From CS1-C013 sp964347265 (GTDB lineage: Archaea > Aenigmatarchaeota > Aenigmatarchaeia > Aenigmatarchaeales > Aenigmatarchaeaceae), in NCBI GenBank assembly GCA_964347265.1, contig CAYFXV010000013.1:1-16974 (forward strand): 16,974 bases of DNA, in the 5' to 3' direction. The notes below the pieces were generated by a model, which ran no database searches, had not been told where the DNA came from, and was given only the letters and a program-made list of their open reading frames with translations. The translations under genes and the position numbers were made by a program. Positions 1-5,005 of this stretch are shown here, piece by piece; positions within the stretch are counted from its first letter, which is position 1; each line of letters opens with the position of its first letter.

Positions 1-322
1 CATTTACAGGCTCTTGTTCAACTTTATTTACAATTGGAGTTATCTCAACGTAAACTGGAGCTGTATAAGAAAAATCTCTTATTCTAGCCTCCATTGGTAA
101 TATTTCTCTGACTGCTCCTTCTGCTTCTTTTACACATGGTTTTCCAATAGAAATTTTTCCAAATTTTAATACAAGTTCTCCTATTTCCGGAACTTCTGGT
201 TTTATTTCTTCTATCTGATCTATTATTTTTTGTAAACCATTGTCTATAAAATCATTATAACTATCAATTTGAAATCTAACAAAACCAACATCGTTTCTAA
301 ATGCTTTTAAAGCTTCATTCAT
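1..322 (-). CDS. rpoB: DNA-directed RNA polymerase subunit B'' (N-terminal part, cut by window start)
   Basis: This is the first ~107 residues of the second-largest RNA polymerase subunit; the rest lies beyond position 1. The translation starts MNEALKAFRNDVGFVRFQ and continues with IDSYNDFIDNGLQKII, a K-F-G-K-I-S-I-GKP stretch and LPMEARIRDFSYTAPVYVEI. These match the conserved beginning of archaeal B/B'', where the protrusion domain starts. The start is ATG 320-322, preceded by GTGAT (326-330) with three spacer bases. The TGA stop of rpoH (327-329) lies inside that GTGAT, so the two genes are probably translationally coupled. The order rpoH then rpoB'' is the standard archaeal polymerase operon. 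Whether B is split (B''+B') or fused in this genome cannot be seen here. Confidence 0.95.
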   Translation of the reverse strand, partial: MNEALKAFRNDVGFVRFQIDSYNDFIDNGLQKIIDQIEEIKPEVPEIGELVLKFGKISIGKPCVKEAEGAVREILPMEARIRDFSYTAPVYVEITPIVNKVEQEPVN

Positions 323-326
323 AAAA

Positions 327-575
327 TCACTTTTTCTTTTTAACAACAATTCTATAATATACTGAAATTCCTGCTGTCTTAGACATTCTAATGATTTTTA
401 ATATATTTCCTTCTTTTGCATTTAATGCTTTAACAACAGGATCTGTTGTTAAAATTTTTGGGAGATTTCGGGGTTTTATTTTGTATTTTTCTAAAAGTTC
501 ATTTATTTCATCTTCACTGAGAACAACATGCTCAGGAACAAGTTCGTGTTTTAGAATATCGAATTCTCCTGCCAA
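327..575 (-). CDS. rpoH: DNA-directed RNA polymerase subunit H (RPB5 homologue)
   Basis: An 82-residue subunit corresponding to the C-terminal domain of eukaryotic RPB5, part of the polymerase jaw. Recognised by HELVPEHVVLSEDEI, then KYKIKPRNLPKILTTDPVVK and a C-terminal SKTAGISVYYRIVV, the invariant signature of the family. The start is TTG 573-575; no in-frame ATG lies upstream. A full GGTGAT (579-584) sits three bases before it, the same spacing used by ATG-started genes in this window, so the TTG is credible. An out-of-frame ATG at 577-579 overlaps this ribosome site and should not be mistaken for the start. First gene of the polymerase operon, with a TATA box at 645-652. Confidence 0.95.
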   Translation of the reverse strand: MAGEFDILKHELVPEHVVLSEDEINELLEKYKIKPRNLPKILTTDPVVKALNAKEGNILKIIRMSKTAGISVYYRIVVKKKK

Positions 576-644
576 CCCATCACCATATACTCCTCTTTAA
601 GAGTAAAAACCCGAAAAACGTAATTTCTATATTGTTTTCTAGCC

Positions 645-652
645 TTTATAAA
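645..652 (-). promoter_or_regulatory. TATA box of the rpoH-rpoB operon
   Basis: Reads TTTATAAA on the minus strand, preceded by a purine-rich AGTAAAG that could act as the TFB recognition element. Transcription would begin about 25 bases downstream, near 620, leaving a leader of about 45 nt before the TTG start of rpoH. Inferred from sequence and spacing only. Confidence 0.6.
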
Positions 653-672
653 CTTTACTGTTTGACGAATTT

Positions 673-990
673 TTATCTCCTTCTCCTTCTTTTAGCTTTT
701 TTCTTCTTTTTAGGCCTCTTTTTTTTGGGTTTCTTCTTTTTGACTCTTTTTCTAGGTTTTATAGCTTTTAAAGGAGTTTTTGGTATTTTACTCTCTTCTA
801 CAACTTTCAATTTAATGTATTTTTGTTGTGGCGGTGGGAAATAGATTAAAAGTGCAAAATTAATAATAGAGATTGCTATTAATAACATCCCTATAGTTAT
901 TGCTAAAGCACTCCATGGTCTATAGTAAATTGTTATAAAACCAACTATAATTAAAATCAAATTCAAAATTACTATTGATAATCTTTTCAT
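673..990 (-). CDS. Small two-helix membrane protein with long Lys/Arg-rich tail
   Basis: Not a family I recognise. The 105-residue product has two hydrophobic segments, about residues 5-23 and 29-52, separated by a short loop containing YYRPWSA, then a PPP turn. The last ~30 residues are almost entirely lysine and arginine with spaced prolines. Both termini are probably cytoplasmic, which would put the basic tail where it could touch nucleic acid, ribosomes or anionic lipid; this is inference. ATG 988-990 has no clear GTGAT. A TATA-like TTTTTAAGCT at 1011-1020 would give a nearly leaderless transcript. The gene sits alone between the polymerase operon and the tRNA-Lys island. The low-complexity tail makes false homology matches likely. 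Confidence 0.65.
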   Translation of the reverse strand: MKRLSIVILNLILIIVGFITIYYRPWSALAITIGMLLIAISIINFALLIYFPPPQQKYIKLKVVEESKIPKTPLKAIKPRKRVKKKKPKKKRPKKKKKAKRRRRR

Positions 991-1013
991 AATCTATTTA
1001 TAGAATGTCCAGC

Positions 1014-1064
1014 TTAAAAATTTTTGGGTTTTTCCTTAACCATCTTTCCCTTCATGGTATCACT
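1014..1064 (-). repeat. Start-of-gene repeat copy A (ribosome site plus MKGKMVKE)
   Basis: Bases 1032-1056 are identical to 1807-1831 over 25 bp. With one mismatch and small 2-nt gaps the similarity extends on both sides, from AGTGAT through the bases after GGAA. On the minus strand it reads as a ribosome site (GTGAT 1059-1063), three bases, then ATG 1053-1055 opening a 13-codon frame MKGKMVKEKPKNF that ends at 1014. The TGA stop of the upstream DUF4386 gene (1060-1062) lies inside the GTGAT. It is either a tiny peptide gene or the orphaned 5' end of a once longer gene. Confidence 0.7.
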
Positions 1065-1728
1065 TCTTCTTTAAATTGAATCCTTTAAATATTAGCCATA
1101 CTGCAAATATCATTTCTTGCACAGCTATCGGAACAAATAAAATTTCTAGATAAATGCCAAAAAACTGTAAGAAAAAAGTTGAAAAACATAGTATGGCCCC
1201 AATAAGACCCCAACCTGATAACCATCGAGGAATGAGTTTTGATTTATACAATACATAATTTAAAATTATAGCAGATAAGGAAAAAACTAGCCCAGATCCA
1301 ATCATAAAGTTCCAATTGCGTGCTGCTATTAATAAACTACCTAAGACTTGATAGTGGGAGGCGACTGGAGCTCCTGCTTGTATAAATTCCTGACTCAGTG
1401 TCAGTAGTGTTAGCAGACCGATAGTGCCAATAATAGTTGTAATCGCTTCAATAAATCTTAAACTAAAGAATCCACGAGTCAAGGTTTCATTATATTTTTT
1501 CAAGATTGGAAACAGCATAACCGGAATTCCAACAACTGAAAGAGCCCAAATAAATTCTAGGAACATTACGATCCACACCTGGGTTTCATTTGCGGAAACT
1601 TTAGCAAGATAATCCGGAGCATCTAGAAATCCTAAAAGTATAAAAGTTAGACTAGAGAATAACGTCGCGATTATAAACAATACTCCCACAATTATTGTTG
1701 TCTTTCTGTTTGAATTCATTTTTTTCAT
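1060..1728 (-). CDS. DUF4386-type integral membrane protein
   Basis: A 222-residue protein with about six transmembrane segments, matching the general pattern of DUF4386: an N-terminal TTIIVGVLFIIATLFSSLTF helix, a loop with ANETQVW, RNWNFMIGSGLVFSL in the middle, and a PRWLSGWGLIGA stretch before the last helices. The family's biochemical role is unknown; members are scattered in bacteria and archaea and often lie in accessory regions. ATG 1726-1728 is used; a second ATG sits at 1717-1719. A TATA box at 1750-1757 would place transcription start at about the ATG, so a leaderless mRNA is likely. The gene is bounded by a tRNA-Lys 3'-end copy upstream and the MKGKMVKE repeat downstream, which suggests it is island cargo. 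Confidence 0.75.
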   Translation of the reverse strand: MKKMNSNRKTTIIVGVLFIIATLFSSLTFILLGFLDAPDYLAKVSANETQVWIVMFLEFIWALSVVGIPVMLFPILKKYNETLTRGFFSLRFIEAITTIIGTIGLLTLLTLSQEFIQAGAPVASHYQVLGSLLIAARNWNFMIGSGLVFSLSAIILNYVLYKSKLIPRWLSGWGLIGAILCFSTFFLQFFGIYLEILFVPIAVQEMIFAVWLIFKGFNLKKK

Positions 1729-1749
1729 ACAATCAATTTACCATTAGAA

Positions 1750-1757
1750 ATATAAAA
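1750..1757 (-). promoter_or_regulatory. TATA box of the DUF4386 gene
   Basis: Reads TTTTATAT on the minus strand, centred about 26 bases before the ATG at 1728, predicting a leaderless transcript. It lies directly beside the tRNA 3'-end copy, so this module carries its own promoter. Confidence 0.5.
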
Positions 1758-1762
1758 TCATT

Positions 1763-1783
1763 ATGGGCCCACAGGGATTCGAA
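1763..1783 (-). repeat. 21-bp copy of the tRNA-Lys 3' end (attachment-site-like)
   Basis: Bases 1763-1783 are identical to 2850-2870: the discriminator base, the 3' acceptor strand, the 3' strand of the T stem and most of the T loop. The match stops one base later. The intact tRNA lies 1,087 bp away in the same orientation. This is the classic layout left by integration into a tRNA gene, with the intact gene at one end and a 3'-end direct repeat at the other. No integrase gene is visible between the copies. Confidence 0.85.
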
Positions 1784-1845
1784 TAAGAAGACAACCTACG
1801 GTTTTCTTCCTTAACCATCTTTCCCTTCATGATAATTCACTATTT

Positions 1846-2373
1846 TCATTTACTTCTTTTCACGATGTCAGTTATTATTTCTTGAATATCTCGGTTTGCA
1901 TTTATAATTATTGCACCTTTTTCATGCATATGATTTTCCCACCAGTCTTTCCACTCAAGAATCCATTCTTGAACCTTAGGAGTGCGTCCAAAATCATTTG
2001 ATTTACGTGTGCTAAGTCTCTTACGAAGTATCTTTGGACTAATTTTCAATAAGAATATTTTGTCAAATAGAAAAAGCAATTCATCAAGATTAGATGCAGT
2101 TCCACAATAAAATACAATATCTTTTTTATTTTTACGAATAAGTTTCTGTAACTTATTTTTATTACATATCCAATCATGCTGCTTAACGCATTCGAGATTG
2201 TCGTTGTCATAATGTTTATCAGCTATTTTCCCAGTTTTCTTATGAACCATATTAAAGAGACCATGCATATTTTCAATGTCATATGCTTTATAACCACGTT
2301 TCTTTAATTCGCTACATAGGTATGATTTTCCAGAACCAGTGATACCTGTAACAAGTATTGATTTATTTTTCAT
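1846..2373 (-). CDS. P-loop NTPase of the AAA/nucleoside-kinase-like class
   Basis: A 175-residue single-domain P-loop protein. The Walker A is GITGSGKS at residues 10-17, followed by YLCSELKKRGYKAYDIENM as in small adenylate/shikimate-kinase-like folds. Later features are FYCGTASN (a switch-like segment), FDKIFLLKI, an arginine-rich LRKRLSTRKSNDFGRT lid-like segment, and EWILEWKDWWEN. Proteins with this pattern are usually labelled AAA family ATPase or putative kinase; the substrate is unknown. I prefer ATG 2371-2373 over TTG 2391 because GCGAT sits three bases before it, matching the window's ribosome-site rule. It begins 11 nt after the deaminase stop and is probably co-transcribed with it. 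It lies inside the tRNA-bounded module. Confidence 0.8.
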   Translation of the reverse strand: MKNKSILVTGITGSGKSYLCSELKKRGYKAYDIENMHGLFNMVHKKTGKIADKHYDNDNLECVKQHDWICNKNKLQKLIRKNKKDIVFYCGTASNLDELLFLFDKIFLLKISPKILRKRLSTRKSNDFGRTPKVQEWILEWKDWWENHMHEKGAIIINANRDIQEIITDIVKRSK

Positions 2374-2384
2374 ACTATCGCTTT

Positions 2385-2798
2385 TTACCAATTGTCTGAA
2401 AACGGATGAATTTCTTTAAGCCTAACTTTCTTTAATTTTCCATTAACATTAATAATAATCCACGGATTTCCAAAAAGTCTCATGAATTCTCTACATTTTC
2501 CACAAGGATTTACAACTCCTTGTTCATTATTATTATCATACCAATATGCTACTATAGTATCAATTTTCTTATGCCCATCACTATATGCTTTTGCTATAGA
2601 AATATATTCTGCACAAATGGAACATGAACCAGAATCTGGATGATGAATGTTTGGTCCAGAATAAATTTTACCATCTTTTGTTTTTAACGCTGCTCCAACA
2701 CTAGATATTACTTGGCCTTTCCATTTGGTTTTTGAGAATCTTTTAGCTACTTTTTTAGCTTCTTCAATGAGTTTTTTATCTTTAGTAGTTAGTGTCAT
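2385..2798 (-). CDS. Cytidine deaminase-family protein (blasticidin-S-deaminase-like)
   Basis: A 137-residue zinc deaminase. The catalytic CAE (Cys62-Ala63-Glu64) and PCGKC (Cys99, Cys102) form the three-cysteine zinc site with the glutamate proton shuttle of small tetrameric cytidine deaminases. A typical SSVGAALKTKDGKIYSGPNI strand-turn-strand precedes them. Family members deaminate cytidine/deoxycytidine, and a branch deaminates blasticidin S; which applies cannot be told from sequence. ATG 2796-2798 lies about 26 bases after a TATA box (2822-2829), so the mRNA is probably leaderless. It is the first gene after the tRNA-Lys 3' end and is paired with a P-loop kinase-like gene, which would fit nucleoside salvage or resistance cargo. 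Confidence 0.88.
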   Translation of the reverse strand: MTLTTKDKKLIEEAKKVAKRFSKTKWKGQVISSVGAALKTKDGKIYSGPNIHHPDSGSCSICAEYISIAKAYSDGHKKIDTIVAYWYDNNNEQGVVNPCGKCREFMRLFGNPWIIINVNGKLKKVRLKEIHPFSDNW

Positions 2799-2821
2799 AT
2801 CTAAATTATAGAAAAATCAGG

Positions 2822-2829
2822 ATTTATAA
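2822..2829 (-). promoter_or_regulatory. TATA box of the deaminase-kinase pair
   Basis: Reads TTATAAAT on the minus strand, centred about 27 bases before ATG 2798. It lies 21 bases beyond the tRNA end, so the module has a promoter independent of the tRNA. Confidence 0.55.
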
Positions 2830-2834
2830 TTCTC

Positions 2835-2865
2835 ATCCCTGTGAAGAAGATGGGCCCACAGGGAT
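2835..2865. repeat. Perfect 9-bp inverted repeat across the tRNA-Lys 3' boundary
   Basis: ATCCCTGTG at 2835-2843 is the exact inverse of CACAGGGAT at 2857-2865, with 13 bases between. The second arm lies within the tRNA acceptor and T stems. It could be a recombinase-binding arm pair at the attachment site, or a 3' hairpin that competes with tRNA folding. The distal 21-bp copy at 1763 has no such partner. Confidence 0.5.
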
Positions 2866-2923
2866 TCGAACCCTGGACCTATCGGTTAAGAGCCGATTGC
2901 TCTACCAGCTGAGCTATGGGCCC
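2851..2923 (-). tRNA. tRNA-Lys (anticodon CTT)
   Basis: A 73-nt cloverleaf on the minus strand. The acceptor stem GGGCCCA pairs with TGGGCCC, and the D arm is GCTC-AGCTGGTA-GAGC. The anticodon stem ATCGG/CCGAT closes loop CTCTTAA (anticodon CTT, reading AAG). The T arm CAGGG-TTCGAAT-CCCTG is intact and the discriminator is A. CCA is not encoded, consistent with the CCA-adding enzyme at 12013. No intron is seen. Its 3' end is duplicated at 1763-1783. Confidence 0.98.
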
Positions 2924-2947
2924 GTAAATTAAAATTAAGAAAAAGAC

Positions 2948-2956
2948 TTTATAAAA
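2948..2956 (-). promoter_or_regulatory. TATA box of the tRNA-Lys gene
   Basis: TTTTATAAAG on the minus strand, about 29 bases before the first tRNA base. It immediately abuts the stop codon of the eL37 gene (2957-2959). The tRNA therefore probably has its own promoter despite lying behind the LSm-eL37 genes. Confidence 0.6.
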
Positions 2957-3142
2957 TTACTTTTTTCTATTCTTCTTTAAAGGATGCTTCCATACCCAAT
3001 TGAATTTTCTTAATTTTCTGGAAGGATATCCACATTTACTACATTTCCTCTTTTTTAAATGATAAGAATAAGAACCACATCTCCTACATCTAGTATGAAT
3101 TACTTTAGTATGCCTACCAAAAGAAGGAGTTCCTTTAGTCAT
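2957..3142 (-). CDS. rpl37e: Large-subunit ribosomal protein eL37
   Basis: A 61-residue zinc-ribbon protein of the archaeal/eukaryotic large ribosomal subunit. It begins MTKGTPSFGRHTKVIHTRC, with zinc ligands Cys19, Cys22, Cys34 and Cys37 in CRRCG and CSKCGYP, then RKFNW and a basic tail, all characteristic of the family. ATG 3140-3142 is preceded by GTGAT (3146-3150) at three bases. It follows the LSm gene by 13 bp, an LSm-eL37 pairing common in archaea and consistent with co-regulation of RNA-binding and ribosomal functions. Confidence 0.97.
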   Translation of the reverse strand: MTKGTPSFGRHTKVIHTRCRRCGSYSYHLKKRKCSKCGYPSRKLRKFNWVWKHPLKKNRKK

Positions 3143-3155
3143 AATATCACTCAGA

Positions 3156-3371
3156 TTACGCTGGTGAGATGTAAATTATTGTATCTCCTCTGATAAGAGC
3201 TGTACCAAGTTTAATTTTTTTATCATCCTTTGTTTCTTCAGCCTCTTCTAGCCAAAGATTTAGATGTAAATCAAATGCTTGTAAAACTCCTGTTATCTCT
3301 GCACCATTCTTTAGTTTAAGTATTACCCTTTTTTCTTTTGCTTTATCTAAAACATCTAATGGTCTTGTCAT
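3156..3371 (-). CDS. Sm-like archaeal protein (LSm, RNA-binding)
   Basis: A 71-residue Sm-fold protein that would form a heptameric ring binding U-rich RNA. Sm1 is seen in RVILKLKNGAEITGVLQAFDLHLNLWLEEA, with the conserved L-x-N-G, G-x-L and D-x-H-x-N. Sm2 is LGTALIRGDTIIYISPA, including the RGD/RGN-type RNA-binding loop and the usual -PA end. I choose ATG 3369-3371 (MTRPLDVLD), which matches the family start, rather than two in-frame TTG codons just upstream. First gene of the LSm-eL37 pair. Confidence 0.96.
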   Translation of the reverse strand: MTRPLDVLDKAKEKRVILKLKNGAEITGVLQAFDLHLNLWLEEAEETKDDKKIKLGTALIRGDTIIYISPA

Positions 3372-3413
3372 GTTTATCAACAATTAAAAAACTCTATAAG
3401 AGATATTGTATTA

Positions 3414-3429
3414 ATATATTTAAATATAT
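3414..3429 (-). promoter_or_regulatory. TATA region of the LSm-eL37 genes
   Basis: A 16-bp perfect AT palindrome, ATATATTTAAATATAT, centred about 50 bases before the LSm ATG. It is a strong TATA candidate, giving a leader of roughly 20-25 nt. The symmetry is probably a by-product of an AT-only TATA element. Confidence 0.5.
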
Positions 3430-3468
3430 CATTGAAAGTTAATTTGATTTTTTAAATTTTCGTTTTTA

Positions 3469-4233
3469 TCAAATTCTTGGATTTCTTTTCTTACGTTTTT
3501 GAAACGGGGGATTGACATCTGCCCTTTTCCAAAACATTTTGAAATAATCGGCGAGAGAATCAGTAGCAGCTTTGTTTTTTATAACAACTACTTCTGGTGG
3601 ATCAGTCCAAACAAAGATTGCAATTTTATCATTGTAAATATTGATAACAGCATTTGATTTAGTAGCTTTTTTTATGTATCTAGTTTCTGTTGTTTTTGAT
3701 GCAACAGAAGGCTTTCTATCTTTTCTCACTAGATATTTTACAATTATCTTCCTTTTGTCCAATTGTTTAATCGCATATTTTGCAAAATTAGGCATTCTAT
3801 CAACAAGCTGACCTTCAGAATCCATCACATAAACAATTTTAGCTTCTCTTAGAATGTCCTGAAATACAGTTTTTACACCCTTGTAACCATAATAAAGTGT
3901 GACATTGTGTTCATCTGCAGTGGTTTCATAAATATTATTCAGAAAAGGTAATACTTTTTCTACTTCACCTTCCTTTTCTTTTAAGAACTCTAACAATCTG
4001 TTTGGATTGGCACATTCATACCATTTTTCGTTAGCCACCACTCTATAGTGTATTAAACCTTTCTTTAACAACCTATCCAATGAGTTGTATGTGCTCGTTC
4101 TGTTAATCTGACTTTTTTTGCTTATTTTTCCAGCTCTGCTCGCACCTAATCTCAAAAGGGTTAGATACACGTTAGACTCAATTCTAGATAAACCAATTTC
4201 TTCTAATGCTTTCATCAACTCTAAAGATTGCAT
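3469..4233 (-). CDS. TrmB-family transcriptional regulator
   Basis: A 254-residue regulator. Residues ~5-75 form the winged helix-turn-helix typical of TrmB: LEEIGLSRIESNVYLTLLRLGASRAGKISKKS, recognition helix INRTSTYNSLDRLLKKGLI, then the wing. A coiled linker, KEKEGEVEKVLPFLNNIYE, follows. The C-terminal half (residues ~105-240) contains YYGYKGVKTVFQDILREAKIVYVM and KIIVKYLVRK, the effector/PLD-like part found in many archaeal TrmBs; the ligand is unknown. It is divergently oriented to the four-gene operon at 4367. Two identical palindromes lie between them, one about 10 bp upstream of each TATA box, so it very probably regulates both itself and that operon. Confidence 0.9.
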   Translation of the reverse strand: MQSLELMKALEEIGLSRIESNVYLTLLRLGASRAGKISKKSQINRTSTYNSLDRLLKKGLIHYRVVANEKWYECANPNRLLEFLKEKEGEVEKVLPFLNNIYETTADEHNVTLYYGYKGVKTVFQDILREAKIVYVMDSEGQLVDRMPNFAKYAIKQLDKRKIIVKYLVRKDRKPSVASKTTETRYIKKATKSNAVINIYNDKIAIFVWTDPPEVVVIKNKAATDSLADYFKMFWKRADVNPPFQKRKKRNPRI

Positions 4234-4257
4234 AATAATATATTAAACCTCATATTT

Positions 4258-4266
4258 TTATTTTTA
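4258..4266 (-). promoter_or_regulatory. TATA box of trmB-like gene
   Basis: TTAAAAATA on the minus strand, about 26 bases before the region of ATG 4233, predicting a nearly leaderless transcript. Operator 1 begins 10 bp upstream. Confidence 0.45.
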
Positions 4267-4275
4267 AGGAAATGC

Positions 4276-4291
4276 TGTAAAAACATTTACA
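4276..4291. promoter_or_regulatory. Palindromic operator 1 (TrmB site candidate)
   Basis: TGTAAAAACATTTACA: two 6-bp inverted half-sites TGTAAA/TTTACA around AACA. It is identical, with three further bases, to the site at 4314-4332, and lies just upstream of the TATA box of the TrmB gene. Confidence 0.8.
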
Positions 4292-4312
4292 ACAGGTCCT
4301 TTTAAATGGGTA

Positions 4313-4330
4313 TTGTAAAAACATTTACAA
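4313..4330. promoter_or_regulatory. Palindromic operator 2 (TrmB site candidate)
   Basis: Same 16-bp palindrome, here extended to 18 bp with outer T/A. Repeat-to-repeat distance is 38 bp. It ends 7 bp before a TATA-like TTAAATTTT (4338-4346) of the operon starting at 4367. A single extra half-site TGTAAA occurs at 4355-4360, close to the start codon. In Pyrococcus TrmB-like regulators, sites upstream of TATA are linked to activation; here both sites are upstream of their TATA. Confidence 0.8.
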
Positions 4331-4337
4331 CAAATCG

Positions 4338-4346
4338 TTAAATTTT
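4338..4346 (+). promoter_or_regulatory. TATA box of the kinase-RlmN-NUDIX-deaminase operon
   Basis: TTAAATTTT centred about 25 bases before ATG 4367, predicting a leaderless mRNA. An alternative TTTTAAAT at 4299-4306, between the operators, would start transcription within operator 2 and make it a repressor site. Confidence 0.45.
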
Positions 4347-4366
4347 TAATTGCCTGTAAATTTATT

Positions 4367-5005
4367 ATGGTTCTTGAAACATTGAAAGGTTTATTTGAAG
4401 AATATATAGAAGGACACCCTTTACAAAGACTTCAAATAAATGATTCTCCATTAATCACTGTTTCTGGAGGAATATGTACTGGAAAAACATATGTAACAAC
4501 TGAATTAGCTAAGAAATATGGTTTGGGTTATTACTCTGTAGGTTCTGAGATAAGAAGGATTGCTAATCAAAAAAAAATGACAATAGAAGACTTTGTTACC
4601 CATCTTCATGAAAATCATAAAGAGGCTTTATTAATTGATTTAAACGCAAGCTATAGTGCATTAGAAAAAATGGCAAAAGGCGGTGAGAAGGAGACTGGTT
4701 TAGTTACTGATGGACAACTTGCTGGATGGTATGGTGTTTTCTTAAAGTCGATGAAAAGAGAAAACGTATTTAATTTTAATCTTCAATGCGATGAAGAAAC
4801 TAGAAAGGAAAGATTATTAAGTAGAGATTCAAAACTAGAAAATTTTAATAGTATGACAGTGAGAAACCACTTAGATGAAATGAGATGGAAAAATCTTGGT
4901 ATTGATATAAATGATATTTCTATATATGATCTGGTTTTGAATACAGCATGTCTAACAAAGAAAGAAGTTATAGATAGTATTTGTTGTGTGATACCGTGTG
5001 TTTAA
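4367..5005 (+). CDS. Cytidylate kinase-like nucleotide kinase
   Basis: A 212-residue P-loop kinase resembling archaeal (d)CMP kinase. The Walker A is SGGICTGKT (Gly34 to Thr41), followed by LAKKYGLGYYSVGSEIRRIA as in the CMP kinase NMP-binding region. DGQLAGW at residues 115-121 corresponds to the family's EGRLAGW. A late RWKNLGIDINDISIYDLVLNT matches the conserved C-terminal block. It differs from ordinary members by a ~28-residue N-terminal extension and an unusual P-loop, so the substrate may differ from CMP. First gene of an operon under the two operators; its 3' end overlaps the next gene by 10 bp. Whether another cytidylate kinase exists elsewhere in the genome is unknown. Confidence 0.8.
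   Translation: MVLETLKGLFEEYIEGHPLQRLQINDSPLITVSGGICTGKTYVTTELAKKYGLGYYSVGSEIRRIANQKKMTIEDFVTHLHENHKEALLIDLNASYSALEKMAKGGEKETGLVTDGQLAGWYGVFLKSMKRENVFNFNLQCDEETRKERLLSRDSKLENFNSMTVRNHLDEMRWKNLGIDINDISIYDLVLNTACLTKKEVIDSICCVIPCV

Larger units (their letters stand above)
1744..1845 (-). repeat. Start-of-gene repeat copy B with 28-codon open frame
   Basis: Second copy of the 25-bp repeat (1807-1831), placed 15 nt after the stop of the P-loop gene. On the minus strand it carries AGTGA, then ATG 1828-1830 opening a frame that begins MKGKMVKEENRRLSS and ends at 1744. After the shared first eight residues it runs straight through the tRNA 3'-end copy, so the later residues are unlikely to be selected as protein. 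This is best read as a broken 5' end of the gene also seen at 1014-1055, or as a boundary sequence of the island modules. Confidence 0.65.

Noticed and set aside
632..844. Plus-strand open frame rich in Phe/Leu opposite the polybasic tail
   Set aside because: It is the complement of the Lys/Arg codons of the minus-strand gene (AAR/AGR become TTY/CTY-type) and has no start signal.
1784..1806. Extension of the tRNA-Lys 3' copy into a full degenerate tRNA
   Set aside because: AACCG and TAGGT resemble the anticodon and variable regions, but the 5' T-stem strand is absent and the spacing is wrong, so identity is only claimed for 1763-1783.
1032..1831. The 25-bp repeats as ends of an insertion sequence carrying the DUF4386 gene
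   Set aside because: They are direct, not inverted, contain a ribosome site and start codon, and no transposase is present.
3441..3475. 8-bp inverted repeat AATTTGAT/ATCAAATT at the end of the TrmB gene as a terminator
   Set aside because: The stem is AT-only with a 19-nt loop and is not followed by a T-run on the minus strand; it may be chance in this AT-rich sequence.
4276..4332. Two 19-bp direct repeats as a start of a CRISPR array
   Set aside because: Only two copies, internally palindromic, 38 bp apart, each placed beside a promoter, and no cas genes nearby. Operators explain them better.
4981..4995. TTG 4981 as the start of the RlmN-like gene
   Set aside because: No ribosome site precedes it, whereas GTG 4996 has GTGAT at the usual three-base spacing.
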